This document shows positions 53,012 to 62,764 of a DNA stretch of 64,000 nt, one piece after another. The stretch is from Pseudochelatococcus lubricantis (GTDB taxonomy: Bacteria; Pseudomonadota; Alphaproteobacteria; Rhizobiales; Beijerinckiaceae), in NCBI RefSeq assembly GCF_011762225.1, contig NZ_JAASQI010000002.1, forward strand, positions 372,001-436,000, read 5' to 3'. The first letter of the stretch is position 1; every line of letters starts with the position of its first letter. A program made the position numbers and the translations under genes. Below the pieces are notes generated by a model. It searched no databases. It was not told where the DNA came from and was given only the letters and a program-made list of their open reading frames with translations.

Positions 53012-53965
53012 ATGGCGATAGCATTGACATTTCCGGGGCAGGGTAGCCAGACGCCGGGTATGGGCAAGTCTTTGGCTGAGAATTTTGCTGTCGCGCGTCG
53101 GGTGTTCGAGGAGGTGGACGACGCACTCGGGCAGCATCTGAGCCAGGTGATCTGGGAGGGGCCGGCCGATGAATTGTCGCTCACGGTTAACACCCAACCG
53201 GCCCTGATGGCGGTCAGCCTTGCAGTGGTGCGGGTACTGGAAAGCGAAAGCGATCTCGACGTCGCCGAGGACGTTGCCTTCGTCGCCGGTCATTCCCTCG
53301 GCGAGTATTCGGCGCTCGCGGCCGCCGGCGCCCTGACGCTTGCCGATACCGCGCGCCTGCTGCGTGTCCGTGGCGAAGCGATGCAACAGGCGGTTCCCGT
53401 GGGCGAAGGCGCCATGGCGGCGCTGCTCGGGCTGGAGTTCAAGGAGGCTTCGGCCATCGCACAAGAGGCTGCGCAGCAGGATGTATGCGCGGCCGCCAAT
53501 GATAACGGTCCGGGACAGGTCGTGGTCTCCGGCCACGTCGCCGCCGTCAACCGCGCCATCGCGATCGCGCAGGCGCGGGGCGCCAAGCGGGCGATCCTGC
53601 TGCCCGTGTCGGCACCTTTCCATTGCCCGTTGATGCAGCCAGCGGCGGAGCGCATGCGCGCCGCACTCGCGTCCGTCAGCATGGCGGATCCGCTGGTGCC
53701 CGTATTCGCCAATGTGCTCGCCGCGCCCATTTCCAGCCCGGCCGATATCCGCGATGCGCTTGTCGCGCAGGTGACGGGCACAGTTCGCTGGCGCGAGAGT
53801 GTGACCGCCATGGCGCAGGAAGGGGTGGACGCATTCATCGAACTTGGCGCCGGCAAGGTGTTGACCGGTCTCGCCAAGCGGATCGCGCCAACCGCGCGAG
53901 GGCTTTCCGTCGGCGCGCCGGACGACATCGCCGGTTTTCTGTCCATCCTCGCGTTGGCGCGTTAG
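53012..53965 (+). CDS. fabD: Malonyl-CoA:ACP transacylase
   Basis: FabD moves malonyl from CoA to ACP to start fatty acid elongation. ALTFPGQGSQTPGMGKSLAE opens the protein, GHSLGEYSALAAAG near residue 93 has the nucleophile Ser, and VSAPFHCPLMQPAAERM near residue 200 carries the catalytic His. The start is ATG 53012 (317 residues), after GGCAGG; the frame upstream is open but unsupported. It heads the fabD-fabG-acpP-fabF cluster. Confidence 0.98.
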   Translation: MAIALTFPGQGSQTPGMGKSLAENFAVARRVFEEVDDALGQHLSQVIWEGPADELSLTVNTQPALMAVSLAVVRVLESESDLDVAEDVAFVAGHSLGEYSALAAAGALTLADTARLLRVRGEAMQQAVPVGEGAMAALLGLEFKEASAIAQEAAQQDVCAAANDNGPGQVVVSGHVAAVNRAIAIAQARGAKRAILLPVSAPFHCPLMQPAAERMRAALASVSMADPLVPVFANVLAAPISSPADIRDALVAQVTGTVRWRESVTAMAQEGVDAFIELGAGKVLTGLAKRIAPTARGLSVGAPDDIAGFLSILALAR

Positions 53966-54078
53966 AACTGCTGGCAAGAGACGGGGCTGCGTTGTTGTTC
54001 TAACGAGTTGTTTATGCGTCAGATTTCGTTGGAAATTGGTAGCCGCTTCCCGAAATGACGCTCCAAGGGAGAAGAACC

Positions 54079-54816
54079 GTGTTCGACCTGACAGGCAAGA
54101 AGGCTCTCGTCACCGGGGCCACCGGGGGGCTCGGCAGCGCGATCGCGCGGGCGTTGCATGCACGTGGCGCGGCCGTTGCATTGTCGGGCACGCGCCGCGA
54201 GGTTCTTGAGGCGCTTGCGCAAGAGCTTGGAGAGCGCGTCGTGGTGACACCCGCCAATCTCGCGGATGCCGCCGAGGTCGAGGCCCTCGTGCCTGCGGCG
54301 GAAGAAGCGCTCGGTGGGCTCGATGTTGTTGTCAATAATGCAGGCGTCACACGCGACAATCTCTTCATACGCATGAAGGACGAGGAATGGGATACCGTCA
54401 TCGCGGTCAATCTCACCGCGGCCTTCCGGCTGTCGCGCGCTGCGGTCAAGGGCATGATGCGCCGGCGCTATGGCCGGATCATCGGAATAGGGTCTGTCGT
54501 GGGAATTACCGGCAACCCGGGCCAAGGCAATTATGCCGCCTCGAAGGCGGGACTTGTCGGCATGACGAAGTCGCTCGCCGCTGAGGTCGCGAGCCGCAAT
54601 ATCACGGTCAACGCGGTGGCGCCGGGCTTTATCGAATCGCCCATGACCGACGCGCTCAACGACAAACAGAGGGAATCGATTCTGTCGCGGGTACCGGCCG
54701 GGCGACTCGGCCTCGGCAAGGATGTCGCCGCGGCTGTCGTCTATCTTGCGTCCGACGAGGCAGGCTATGTGACGGGGCAGACCCTTCATGTCAACGGCGG
54801 AATGGCAATGATCTGA
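54079..54816 (+). CDS. fabG: 3-oxoacyl-ACP reductase
   Basis: FabG reduces 3-ketoacyl-ACP with NADPH. The 245-residue SDR protein begins MFDLTGKKALVTGATGGLG with the TGxxxGxG loop, has NNAGVTRDNL, a catalytic Ser near IGSVVGITG, and the YxxxK pair in GQGNYAASKAGLVGMTK near residue 152. The start is GTG 54079, with GGGAGAAG just upstream; an ATG at 54055 is in frame but adds residues outside the family. It ends VTGQTLHVNGGMAMI, typical of FabG. Confidence 0.97.
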   Translation: MFDLTGKKALVTGATGGLGSAIARALHARGAAVALSGTRREVLEALAQELGERVVVTPANLADAAEVEALVPAAEEALGGLDVVVNNAGVTRDNLFIRMKDEEWDTVIAVNLTAAFRLSRAAVKGMMRRRYGRIIGIGSVVGITGNPGQGNYAASKAGLVGMTKSLAAEVASRNITVNAVAPGFIESPMTDALNDKQRESILSRVPAGRLGLGKDVAAAVVYLASDEAGYVTGQTLHVNGGMAMI

Positions 54817-55343
54817 GATGGTTATTGGTCGGTACCCGTATCTCTGGCGGCCCGTTTCTCCTCTCGCCAACAGGTGGGGAGTATGATAACAACCATCATT
54901 GCGTTTACGTGACTGATTGTGCACGATGACGCATGCGGGGCGACCGCGCAGGGGGTGTTTTACGAATATGTCCCGGCAGTGCCTGTGGTTGACAGGCGAT
55001 TGCGCGGGCCGGAAGGTTTCTGGATGTCGCGGTGGTAGATGTCCGGCAGAGGATGCGCGCGGGTGGGGCTCCTGACGCTATATCCAGCCAGACATGTTGT
55101 GCGATGACAGTTTTTTCCGGTCGGTGAGGGACTGCTGTTCATTGTGTTCATGTCCGCGAGTGAGATTGCATGGCGTTCCGTTTATCGGCGCCGCGCGTGG
55201 GTTCGGCGAGGCCCGCATCGGGTGTGGTTATGCCCGGAAATCCCGCGGAACGGGTTGTTTGTGTCGCCGCGCTCGTGTAGCCAGAGTTGCCGTCGAGATG
55301 CGGCGTCTGGAATATCGTCAGTTAATATAACGAGGACTGAAAT
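54817..55343. other. 527-bp gap between fabG and acpP
   Basis: No convincing gene is present: the open frames here are Arg/Cys-rich and lack ribosome sites. The segment has somewhat lower GC than its neighbours. A TTGACA at 54989-54994 resembles a -35 element but has no clear -10 at the right distance. It probably holds the acpP promoter and leader, with an AACGAGGACTGAAAT ribosome-site region before the ATG. Confidence 0.6.
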
Positions 55344-55583
55344 ATGAGTGATATCGCTGATCGCGTGAAGAAGATTGTCGTGGAACACCTGGGCGTCGAC
55401 GCCGACAAGGTGACGGAGTCTGCGAATTTCATCGACGATCTGGGCGCTGACAGCCTTGACACTGTTGAACTCGTGATGGCCTTCGAGGAAGGGTTTGGCG
55501 TCGAGATTCCCGATGACGCCGCCGAGACGATCGTCACTGTCGGTGACGCCATCAAGTTCCTTGAGAAGAACGTTTCTGCCTGA
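55344..55583 (+). CDS. acpP: Acyl carrier protein
   Basis: AcpP carries growing acyl chains on phosphopantetheine. The 79-residue acidic protein has the modified Ser in [18 protein letters not shown] near residue 38. [18 protein letters not shown] and [19 protein letters not shown] are standard. A GAGGA motif lies upstream. It is followed by fabF after 82 bp. Confidence 0.99.
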   Translation: MSDIADRVKKIVVEHLGVDADKVTESANFIDDLGADSLDTVELVMAFEEGFGVEIPDDAAETIVTVGDAIKFLEKNVSA

Positions 55584-55665
55584 TGGTTTTGGTCGTGGCG
55601 CTTGCTGAGGAAGCGTGCGGTCTGACCGTCTTCGGTCCGGACGCCCGCGCAGGTGGTGGACGGAC

Positions 55666-56931
55666 ATGAGGCGCGTGGTTGTCACCGGTCTGGGTGTCGT
55701 TTCTCCGCTTGGATGTGGCGTTGACGTTACCTGGCAGAGAATTCTCGCAGGATTGAGCGGTGCGCGTCCGGTTGAGGCATTCGAGACGGCGGATCTGCCG
55801 TGCCGGATTGCCTGTACTATACCACTTGGGGATGGGGCCGACGGAACCTTCAATCCTGACGATTGGATGGAGCCGAAGGAGCAACGCAAGGTTGATCCGT
55901 TCATCGTCTACGCGATGGCAGCGGCCCGGCAGGCGCTCGATGACGCGGACTGGCGTCCGACAAGCTACGAAGACCAGATCGCCAGCGGCGTGCTGATCGG
56001 CTCGGGTATCGGCGGCGTCGGTGGCATCTATGATGCGTCGATCACGCTTCACGAACGCGGTCCCAGGCGTGTGTCGCCGTTTTTCATTCCCGGGCGGTTG
56101 ATCAATCTGGCGTCGGGCTATGTCTCGATCGCCAATGGCCTCAAGGGACCGAACCATTCGGTTGTCACGGCCTGTTCTACCGGCGCGCACGCTATCGGCG
56201 ACGCGGCGCGGTTGATTGCGCTGGGCGATGCCGAGGTAATGATTGCGGGTGGGACGGAATCGCCTGTCAACCGACTGGCGCTTGCGGGGTTTTCCGCCTG
56301 CCGTGCTCTGTCTACGTCCTTCAACGATACGCCGGAGCGTGCTTCGCGACCTTATGATCGGGACCGAGACGGTTTCGTCATGGGTGAGGGCGCCGGTGTG
56401 GTCGTGCTGGAGGAGCGCAATCACGCGATTGCGCGAGGCGCGCGAATCTACGCGGAAGTGGTGGGCTACGGGCTGTCCGGCGACGCATACCATATCACGT
56501 CTCCAGCGGAAGACGGCGATGGCGCGTTCCGTTGCATGCAGGCGGCGCTCAAGCGCGCCGGGCTGTCGCCCGCCGATATCGACTACATCAATGCCCATGG
56601 CACTTCGACGCCGGTCGGTGACGAGATCGAACTGCGGGCCGTGGAACGCCTTCTTGGTGACAATGCCCGAGGGACGTTGATGTCGTCGACCAAATCGTCG
56701 ATCGGCCATCTGCTCGGCGCTGCCGGGGCAGTCGAGGCGATATTCGGCGTGCTCGCCATTCGCGACCAGATTGCCCCGGCGACACTGAACCTCGACAATC
56801 CATCCGTTGAAACGGACATCGATCTCGTGCCACATGAACCGCGCAAGGCGGTCATCGGCGCAGTTCTGTCCAACTCCTTCGGGTTCGGTGGAACGAATGC
56901 GTCGCTGATCCTCCGCCATCCCGATGCGTGA
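55666..56931 (+). CDS. fabF: 3-oxoacyl-ACP synthase II
   Basis: FabF condenses malonyl-ACP with acyl-ACP. The Cys-His-His set is visible: Cys in VVTACSTGAHAIGDA near residue 169, His in INAHGTSTPVGDEIE near 309, and His in SSIGHLLGAAGAVE near 345. MRRVVVTGLGVVSPLG is the family start, at ATG 55666; the upstream open frame is unsupported. Length 421 is normal. Confidence 0.98.
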   Translation: MRRVVVTGLGVVSPLGCGVDVTWQRILAGLSGARPVEAFETADLPCRIACTIPLGDGADGTFNPDDWMEPKEQRKVDPFIVYAMAAARQALDDADWRPTSYEDQIASGVLIGSGIGGVGGIYDASITLHERGPRRVSPFFIPGRLINLASGYVSIANGLKGPNHSVVTACSTGAHAIGDAARLIALGDAEVMIAGGTESPVNRLALAGFSACRALSTSFNDTPERASRPYDRDRDGFVMGEGAGVVVLEERNHAIARGARIYAEVVGYGLSGDAYHITSPAEDGDGAFRCMQAALKRAGLSPADIDYINAHGTSTPVGDEIELRAVERLLGDNARGTLMSSTKSSIGHLLGAAGAVEAIFGVLAIRDQIAPATLNLDNPSVETDIDLVPHEPRKAVIGAVLSNSFGFGGTNASLILRHPDA

Positions 56932-56951
56932 TGGTGGTAGATGGGGCGACC

Positions 56952-56997
56952 GATAGAGAGACGGGGGCGCAACAGCGGCTCTATCTTCCTGTTTTTT
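56952..56997 (+). terminator. Terminator candidate after fabF
   Basis: GATAGAG (56952-56958) pairs with CTCTATC (56979-56985) over a 20-base loop, followed six bases later by a run of six T (56992-56997). It begins 20 bases past the fabF stop. The long loop weakens the case. Confidence 0.45.
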
Positions 56998-57167
56998 CGG
57001 AATTTTATCCGAGGAACGGGAACAGCTTTCCAGAGGTGTGCGTTGAAAGAGGCCTGCTTTTGCCACAATCGTGGCTATAGTCTTGCTTCCGCGCGTCACG
57101 AGGGCAGGGCGTGTCGAACCGGCATGCGTGCCTTTCCACCGCTGCTTGAGAGAGGCTGAATTTCCGT

Positions 57168-58538
57168 ATGGTCGACGACAGGCAACAGGTCCCGCAATGG
57201 ACAGGGAGAGGTGACGCATCCTATGGGCGGGTTGCGCCTCGATCGCCCGGCGAAGCCATCAAGCCGACGTTCGCGCCACCGCCCCCACCGAGATCGCGCC
57301 GGCCGCGGCAACAGAAGGGCGGCTTCCTCTCGGCGCTGAGCGCTTTCCTGACACTTCTTCTCATCGGTGCCGTCGCCGTCGGCTCGGCGATCTACTTCGG
57401 ACGCAATGAGTTTTACGGTCGCGGGCCGCTGCAGGAAACGCGCATCGTTTCCGTGAAGGGCGGCAACCAGGTCGTAGCCGAGACGCTTCAGCGCGAGGGC
57501 GTGATCGATCATTCCCTGATCTTCGTCATCGGCCTGCATGTTCTGGGCGCGAACGACGCGATCAAGGCGGGCGAATATGCCTTCAAGGCGGGCGCCAGCA
57601 TGAAGGATGTGATGGATACGCTCGTCGTCGGAAAGAGCGTCCAATATCCCATTACCGTTCCCGAAGGTCTTACGAGCGATCAGGTCGTCGCGCGGCTGCT
57701 CGCCAACGATCTGCTGACGGGCGAGATCAAGCCGTCGCCCGTGGAGGGAACGCTGCTGCCGGAAACCTATATGGCGCCGCGTGGTACCGCCCGGCAGTCG
57801 ATCGTCGACCGAATGGTGGCCGAGCACCGCAAGGCCGTTGCGCAGGCCTGGGAGGGGAGGGCGCCGGACCTGCCTCTCAAGTCACCCGATGAACTCGTCG
57901 TGCTTGCGTCGATCATCGAGAAGGAGACGGCCGTCGACGAGGAGCGGGCGCGGGTGGCGGCGGTGTTCGTCAACAGGTTGCGCAAGGGCATGAAGCTGCA
58001 GTCGGACCCGACCATCGTGTACGGCATCGTCGGCGGCAAGGGCACGCTGGGGCGCGGCATTCGCAAGAGCGAGATCGCCGAGGAAACGCCCTACAACACC
58101 TATGTCATCAGCGGCCTGCCGACCGGCCCGATCGCCAATCCCGGCCGCGCGTCGCTGCTGGCCGCAGCCAATCCGGCGAAGGCGGAGGATCTCTACTTCG
58201 TCGCGGACGGCACGGGCGGTCACCAGTTTGCGAAGACGCTCGACGAGCATAACCGCAACGTGGCTGCATGGCGCAAGATTGAAGCGAGCCGCGCGGTGCA
58301 GCCGGGTGGCGATACCGGCGTCGACCGTGTCCTGCCGGAGGGTGAAGATCAGGAGACGCGGCTTCCGGCAGCCGGTGCAAGCAATACTACCGCCGACGCC
58401 CGCCCGGGCGGAGGGGCCAGCGACGGTATCGTCAAGGTGTTCGACGCCTCGGAAGGCACCAAGCTCGACCCCCTGAAGAACAAGAGCTACGATCTGACCT
58501 CGCCCAAGACGGTGCCGCAATTGCCGGCGATCCGCTGA
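57168..58538 (+). CDS. mltG: Endolytic murein transglycosylase MltG
   Basis: MltG cleaves nascent peptidoglycan strands at the inner membrane and so sets glycan length. A cytoplasmic N-terminus of about 50 residues, basic near the membrane (RSRRPRQQKGG), leads to one membrane helix (about 52-78) and a LysM-like segment. The YceG catalytic domain follows. LASIIEKETAVDEERARVA near residue 245 carries the catalytic Glu, followed by FVNRLRKGMKLQSDPTIVYG and YNTYVISGLPTGPIANPG. A 75-residue tail of low complexity ends the protein. It follows fabF, as is common in alphaproteobacteria. Confidence 0.96.
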   Translation: MVDDRQQVPQWTGRGDASYGRVAPRSPGEAIKPTFAPPPPPRSRRPRQQKGGFLSALSAFLTLLLIGAVAVGSAIYFGRNEFYGRGPLQETRIVSVKGGNQVVAETLQREGVIDHSLIFVIGLHVLGANDAIKAGEYAFKAGASMKDVMDTLVVGKSVQYPITVPEGLTSDQVVARLLANDLLTGEIKPSPVEGTLLPETYMAPRGTARQSIVDRMVAEHRKAVAQAWEGRAPDLPLKSPDELVVLASIIEKETAVDEERARVAAVFVNRLRKGMKLQSDPTIVYGIVGGKGTLGRGIRKSEIAEETPYNTYVISGLPTGPIANPGRASLLAAANPAKAEDLYFVADGTGGHQFAKTLDEHNRNVAAWRKIEASRAVQPGGDTGVDRVLPEGEDQETRLPAAGASNTTADARPGGGASDGIVKVFDASEGTKLDPLKNKSYDLTSPKTVPQLPAIR

Positions 58539-58619
58539 GCCGGTATAGCATGCTCCTACGGTTGAACGATTTCCGGATGCCGACGCAGGCACCCGCCAAG
58601 AGAGTGTACAAGTCGCAGA

Positions 58620-59261
58620 ATGACTGTCGATAATTCCATTCGCCGCCGGGGCCTGATGCTTATTCTGTCCTCGCCCTCAGGGGCCGGGAAAACGACCCTG
58701 ACGCGCGACCTGCTGCAGCTCGGTCATCTCTCCCTGTCGATCTCGGTCACGACCCGTCCGCGCCGCGCGTCGGAAATCGAAGGCGTGCATTACCATTTCA
58801 TCGAGAAAGACGAGTTCCTCTTCCAGCGCGATCGCGGTGATCTGCTGGAATGGGCGGAGGTGCACGGCAATCTCTATGGCACGCCGCGCAAGCCGGTCGA
58901 GGAGACGCTGGCCGGCGGCCGTGACATGGTATTCGACGTCGACTGGCAGGGCACTTTGCAGATTTTGGAAAAGATGCGTGACGACGCGGTGACGGTGTTC
59001 ATCCTGCCGCCGTCGCTCCGGGAGTTGCGCACGCGGCTTGAGCGGCGGGCTGAAGATTCGACGGAGGTGATCAACCAGCGCCTCGTCAACGCGCGTGAAG
59101 AGATCGGCCACTGGAACGCCTATGATTACGTGATCGTCAATGACGATCTCGACCATGCCTTCCGCGCGCTGCAGTCGATACTGGCGGCCGAGCGGCTGAA
59201 GCGACTGCGCCGCACGGGCCTGGCCGGTTTTGTCAACGACCTGCTGGCGCAGGAAGGCTGA
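58620..59261 (+). CDS. gmk: Guanylate kinase
   Basis: Gmk phosphorylates GMP to GDP. The 213-residue protein has the P-loop LSSPSGAGKTTLTRDLL near residue 17, SVTTRPRRASEIEGVHYHF (GMP binding) near 42, and FDVDWQGTLQI near 103. The ATG at 58620 follows shortly after mltG (81 bp). It converges with rsmA, whose stop is 8 bp away. Confidence 0.98.
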   Translation: MTVDNSIRRRGLMLILSSPSGAGKTTLTRDLLQLGHLSLSISVTTRPRRASEIEGVHYHFIEKDEFLFQRDRGDLLEWAEVHGNLYGTPRKPVEETLAGGRDMVFDVDWQGTLQILEKMRDDAVTVFILPPSLRELRTRLERRAEDSTEVINQRLVNAREEIGHWNAYDYVIVNDDLDHAFRALQSILAAERLKRLRRTGLAGFVNDLLAQEG

Positions 59262-59269
59262 AACCCTCG

Positions 59270-60130
59270 CTATCGCAGCGCATCGTAGATGTTGGCAAGG
59301 CGAACGAAGGCCGTGACCGGCAGTTCTTCCGCACGGGCCGTGGGCGTTATTCCGGCCCGTTCGAGCAGGATGCCGGCGTCGAAACCGTCCGGGAAGGGCA
59401 GGCTCCGGAGGCTCTGGCGCAGCATCTTCCGGCGCTGGCCGAACGCAGCCCGGGTCATCGCCTCCAGGGTCCTGACGCTGGCCGCTTCGGGCGAGGCAAT
59501 CGGCGCAAGGTGCACCACGGACGATGTGATCTTCGGCGGCGGCACGAAGGCGGACGGTGGCACGTCGAACAGGATGTGGGCGTGCGTGCGCCAGCCGCAC
59601 AGCACACCGAGACGGCCGTAGTCACCAGGTATCTCGGGCGTTGCCACGATGCGCTCGGCGACCTCGCGCTGAAACATCAGCGTCAGCGATTGCCACCATG
59701 GCGGCCAGCGCTCCGCCGTCAGCCAGCCGGTGAGCAGCGGGGTTGCGACGTTGTAAGGCAGGTTGGAAACGATCCGCGCCGGGCCCTCGTCGAGGTAGGG
59801 CGAGATATCCACCTCCAGCGCATCGCCCTCAATCACCGCCAACCGTCCGGGATAATGCTCCGCGATCTGCGCGAGGATGGGTAGGCAACGGGTGTCGCGC
59901 TCGATGGCGACGACGCGGCGCGCGCCGCTGGCGAGCAAGGCGCGCGTGAGACCGCCGGGACCGGGGCCGACCTCGACCACCGTCACGCCTTCCAGCGGCC
60001 CGGAGGCGCGGGCGATGCGGCTGGTGAGATTGAGATCGAACAGGAAGTTCTGTCCTAGCGATTTCTTCGCCAGCAGGCCATGCTCGCGCACGATGTCGCG
60101 CAGCGGCGGAAGATCGTCGATCTGGGCCAT
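59270..60130 (-). CDS. rsmA: 16S rRNA (adenine1518/1519-N6)-dimethyltransferase
   Basis: RsmA (KsgA) dimethylates two adenines near the 3' end of 16S rRNA during 30S maturation. [20 protein letters not shown] opens the catalytic domain, [16 protein letters not shown] is the SAM loop near residue 52, and [14 protein letters not shown] near residue 120 is the NLPY motif. Length 286 is normal. It starts only 6 bp after the lptD stop. In many Hyphomicrobiales surA and pdxA lie between these two genes; here they are gone. Confidence 0.98.
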   Translation of the reverse strand: MAQIDDLPPLRDIVREHGLLAKKSLGQNFLFDLNLTSRIARASGPLEGVTVVEVGPGPGGLTRALLASGARRVVAIERDTRCLPILAQIAEHYPGRLAVIEGDALEVDISPYLDEGPARIVSNLPYNVATPLLTGWLTAERWPPWWQSLTLMFQREVAERIVATPEIPGDYGRLGVLCGWRTHAHILFDVPPSAFVPPPKITSSVVHLAPIASPEAASVRTLEAMTRAAFGQRRKMLRQSLRSLPFPDGFDAGILLERAGITPTARAEELPVTAFVRLANIYDALR

Positions 60131-60136
60131 CGGTGC

Positions 60137-62716
60137 TTACTGGGCGACGCCGTCCGAGGAGGAGTTGCTGCTGACGTCCTGCGAGAAGCTGATCTCGCCG
60201 AGCGTGCGCAATTCAAGCCGCACCATGACGGCGGAATCGGAGCGCTTCGTGCCCGATGACCTGTCCTTCAGGCTGGAGGTATAGGTCACGTCGAGCACCA
60301 CGCATTCGTCCTGATAGGTGACGCCGAGCGACATGTTGGCGGCTGTCCAGGCCTTGGACGTCTTGAGCTTGTCCGTCAACCCCGCGAGATACCTGTAACG
60401 GTTCTGCTTGTCGCGATCGAGGTCGAACAGGACGGAGCCCTTCACGGACCAGTTGTCGGTCAGCTTCATCGAGGCGTTGGGGCCAAGGCCGGTCCGCCGG
60501 TAGGCATAGCCAAGATCGGGCTGCGCCTCATAACGGGCGAAGACGAGACCGGCGTTCAGCCGGCCGAATGAGGCGTTCGCCTGCGCATCCAGCCGGTTGA
60601 CCGAAAAGTCCGCTTCGTCGAAGCGCGCATGGCCGAGGAAGGACAGGCCCTGCCGCGGGGCGATGTAAAGGCCGGCGACATAGTCCGAGCGCGAGTCCTC
60701 AAGCCCCGAATCGCTCCCCGCGTGAGCGATGTCGTACTGGCGGTAGGAGTTACGCCCGCCCAGATGGAAGGACTGGCCGAAAAGCGCTTGCCCGTAGGCG
60801 CCGGCATCGGTCTGGACGGAATACTTCAGACCGACATTTGCACGCACGCCGCCCTCGGCGCGGTCGTAGCCGCCGAACTTGTTCCACGAAAACAGGTTGG
60901 TGTCGTCGAACACCACGCTTTGCGAATCCTCGTTCGGCAACTGGCCGATGCGGGTTTCGTTCGGCCGCGCGACGATCTGGGCGATGGGCTCCAGCGTGTG
61001 CGTGCCCCAGCTTTCGGTGGTTGCCACGAAGGGGAAGCGGTATTCCAGACCCACCGTCGGCGTGACGCGCGAGGTGATGGTGTCATTGCCGTTTGTGTTG
61101 AGGAAGTTGCCGATCTCACCGTTCTGGAAGCGCGTCGCGTTCAGGCTGCGGGCGAAGCCGTCGACGCGCAACCCGGCGAAGGGCTGCCATACTTGCCCGA
61201 GCGGGTCGATGAAATCACGCCGCCAGTTCAGGCTCGTCGATATGCGCGTGTAGCGGCCGCCGATGCCGCGCACGAGGCAATGGTCGCGGTCGAACACCGC
61301 GCACGTCTGGTAGGGCATGCCCTGCGGGAAATAGCTGCCGACCTCGCCAGGAACGGCGTGGTACTGCGCGGCCTCGCGCGACAGGTTGGTGAGGTTGAAG
61401 TCGAGTTCGAACTCGCCACCGATTCGGCCGGGGCCCTTGAAGCGGCGGTTATAGTCGAGCGTCGGCGCGACGACGGGCTGCTGCTTCTGCCAGTCGTCCT
61501 GCGACAGCGTCTTGAAGTAGTAGCCGCGCAGATCGAAAAAGGCGTCGTCGCTGCGTCCTTGCAGGAAGGCGGTCGACGTCGATTCCTTGAAGAAGGTGTT
61601 GGTCAGGCTTTCGCTGCGGATGTTGTAGTTGTCGAGGAACCACTTGTCCGTCAGCAGCGCGATGTCCCAGCCCCAGTGCCAGTAGCGGTTGATGTCGAAG
61701 CGGCCGCTTGTCTCGATGGAGCCGCGGAAATCGCGGTCCCGTGGGCCGTAGGGCGATTCGAGAAAGACGCTGTCGTCCTGCTGGAAGATGCCCGTCGCGC
61801 GGATGTTATAGGAGCCGGACAGGAAACGCTGGCGCCACTCCGCCTGGCCGAGCACGCCCTGCTTGGTCAGGAACTTGGGTGTGAGGGTGAGGTCGTAGTC
61901 CGGCGCGATCGCCCAGAAGAACGGCGTCGCGATGCCGAAGCCCGTTGCCGAGGAGTAGGAGTAGCGCGGCGCCAGAAACCCGGTCTTGCGGCGCACCGTG
62001 GGATCGGGCGTCGAGAAATAGGGGATGTAGGCGAGCGGGATGCCGTAGAACTCGAGGCGTGCATCCTCGTAGTAGATCATCTGCTCGCTGTTGTCGTGGA
62101 TGATGCGCGCCGCCTTCACCTGCCACAGGGGAGGGCGCGACGGGTCCTTCTTGCAGGCCTCGCAGGCCGTGTAGGTACCCTTGCTGAACGTCGTCGTCTC
62201 GCCGTCGCTGCGCTCGGCGCGTGGTGCGGAGAAGCGCGTGTTATCCGAGGTCTCGACATGCAGCGAATCGATGAAGCCCGCGCGGAAATCGTCGGTCAGT
62301 TCGAACCGGTCGCCGCTCGCGACCGTACCGTCGGTCTCGCGCAGTTGCGCGTTGCCCTGGGCCAGCACACGGCTGGTGTTGCGATCGTAGGTGACGCGGT
62401 CCGCCTGCAGGCTGCGGCCCTGATAGTAGAGGCTGACGTTGCCGACGGCGGAAACGGTGTTTCGGTCGTTGTCGTAGACGATCTCGTTGGCGTCGACGAC
62501 AAGGCGGTCGTTGTCCGAACGCGCGTTCGCGGCCGCGAAGCGTTCGTTCAGGGTTTGCTGGGCGTGCGCCACCGACACGGGCAGAACGGTTGCGCCGAGG
62601 GCGGAGACGATCGCGATGCGGACGACTTTACCGAGGCTCAAACGCGCACTCCTGCAACTGGGACACACAAATACACGAACGCTGCGACCGCATCCTGCCA
62701 CATCTTCATGACGCAA
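60137..62716 (-). CDS. lptD: LPS-assembly protein LptD
   Basis: LptD is the outer-membrane barrel that inserts lipopolysaccharide, together with LptE. A signal peptide (VVRIAIVSALGATVLPVSVAHA) precedes an OstA-type beta-jellyroll domain (about residues 65-200) with LVVDANEIVYDNDRNTVSAVG. A large beta-barrel domain follows to the end. Cysteines occur at CEAC near residue 185, in a mid-barrel pair, and singly in DECVVLDV near the C-terminus; the adjacent Cys pair of E. coli LptD is not seen. The frame opens with TTG 62716; later GTG starts (62701, 62668) are possible, so the N-terminus is uncertain. Confidence 0.96.
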   Translation of the reverse strand: MRHEDVAGCGRSVRVFVCPSCRSARLSLGKVVRIAIVSALGATVLPVSVAHAQQTLNERFAAANARSDNDRLVVDANEIVYDNDRNTVSAVGNVSLYYQGRSLQADRVTYDRNTSRVLAQGNAQLRETDGTVASGDRFELTDDFRAGFIDSLHVETSDNTRFSAPRAERSDGETTTFSKGTYTACEACKKDPSRPPLWQVKAARIIHDNSEQMIYYEDARLEFYGIPLAYIPYFSTPDPTVRRKTGFLAPRYSYSSATGFGIATPFFWAIAPDYDLTLTPKFLTKQGVLGQAEWRQRFLSGSYNIRATGIFQQDDSVFLESPYGPRDRDFRGSIETSGRFDINRYWHWGWDIALLTDKWFLDNYNIRSESLTNTFFKESTSTAFLQGRSDDAFFDLRGYYFKTLSQDDWQKQQPVVAPTLDYNRRFKGPGRIGGEFELDFNLTNLSREAAQYHAVPGEVGSYFPQGMPYQTCAVFDRDHCLVRGIGGRYTRISTSLNWRRDFIDPLGQVWQPFAGLRVDGFARSLNATRFQNGEIGNFLNTNGNDTITSRVTPTVGLEYRFPFVATTESWGTHTLEPIAQIVARPNETRIGQLPNEDSQSVVFDDTNLFSWNKFGGYDRAEGGVRANVGLKYSVQTDAGAYGQALFGQSFHLGGRNSYRQYDIAHAGSDSGLEDSRSDYVAGLYIAPRQGLSFLGHARFDEADFSVNRLDAQANASFGRLNAGLVFARYEAQPDLGYAYRRTGLGPNASMKLTDNWSVKGSVLFDLDRDKQNRYRYLAGLTDKLKTSKAWTAANMSLGVTYQDECVVLDVTYTSSLKDRSSGTKRSDSAVMVRLELRTLGEISFSQDVSSNSSSDGVAQ

Positions 62717-62764
62717 GCCGGACTCCGGTAGCGCCCGATGATGTTTTTTCGACGGCCGCCGCTC

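Noticed and set aside
55094-55330. A 78-codon ORF upstream of acpP
   Set aside because: Arg/Cys/Gly-rich, no ribosome site, no family resemblance; more likely leader DNA.
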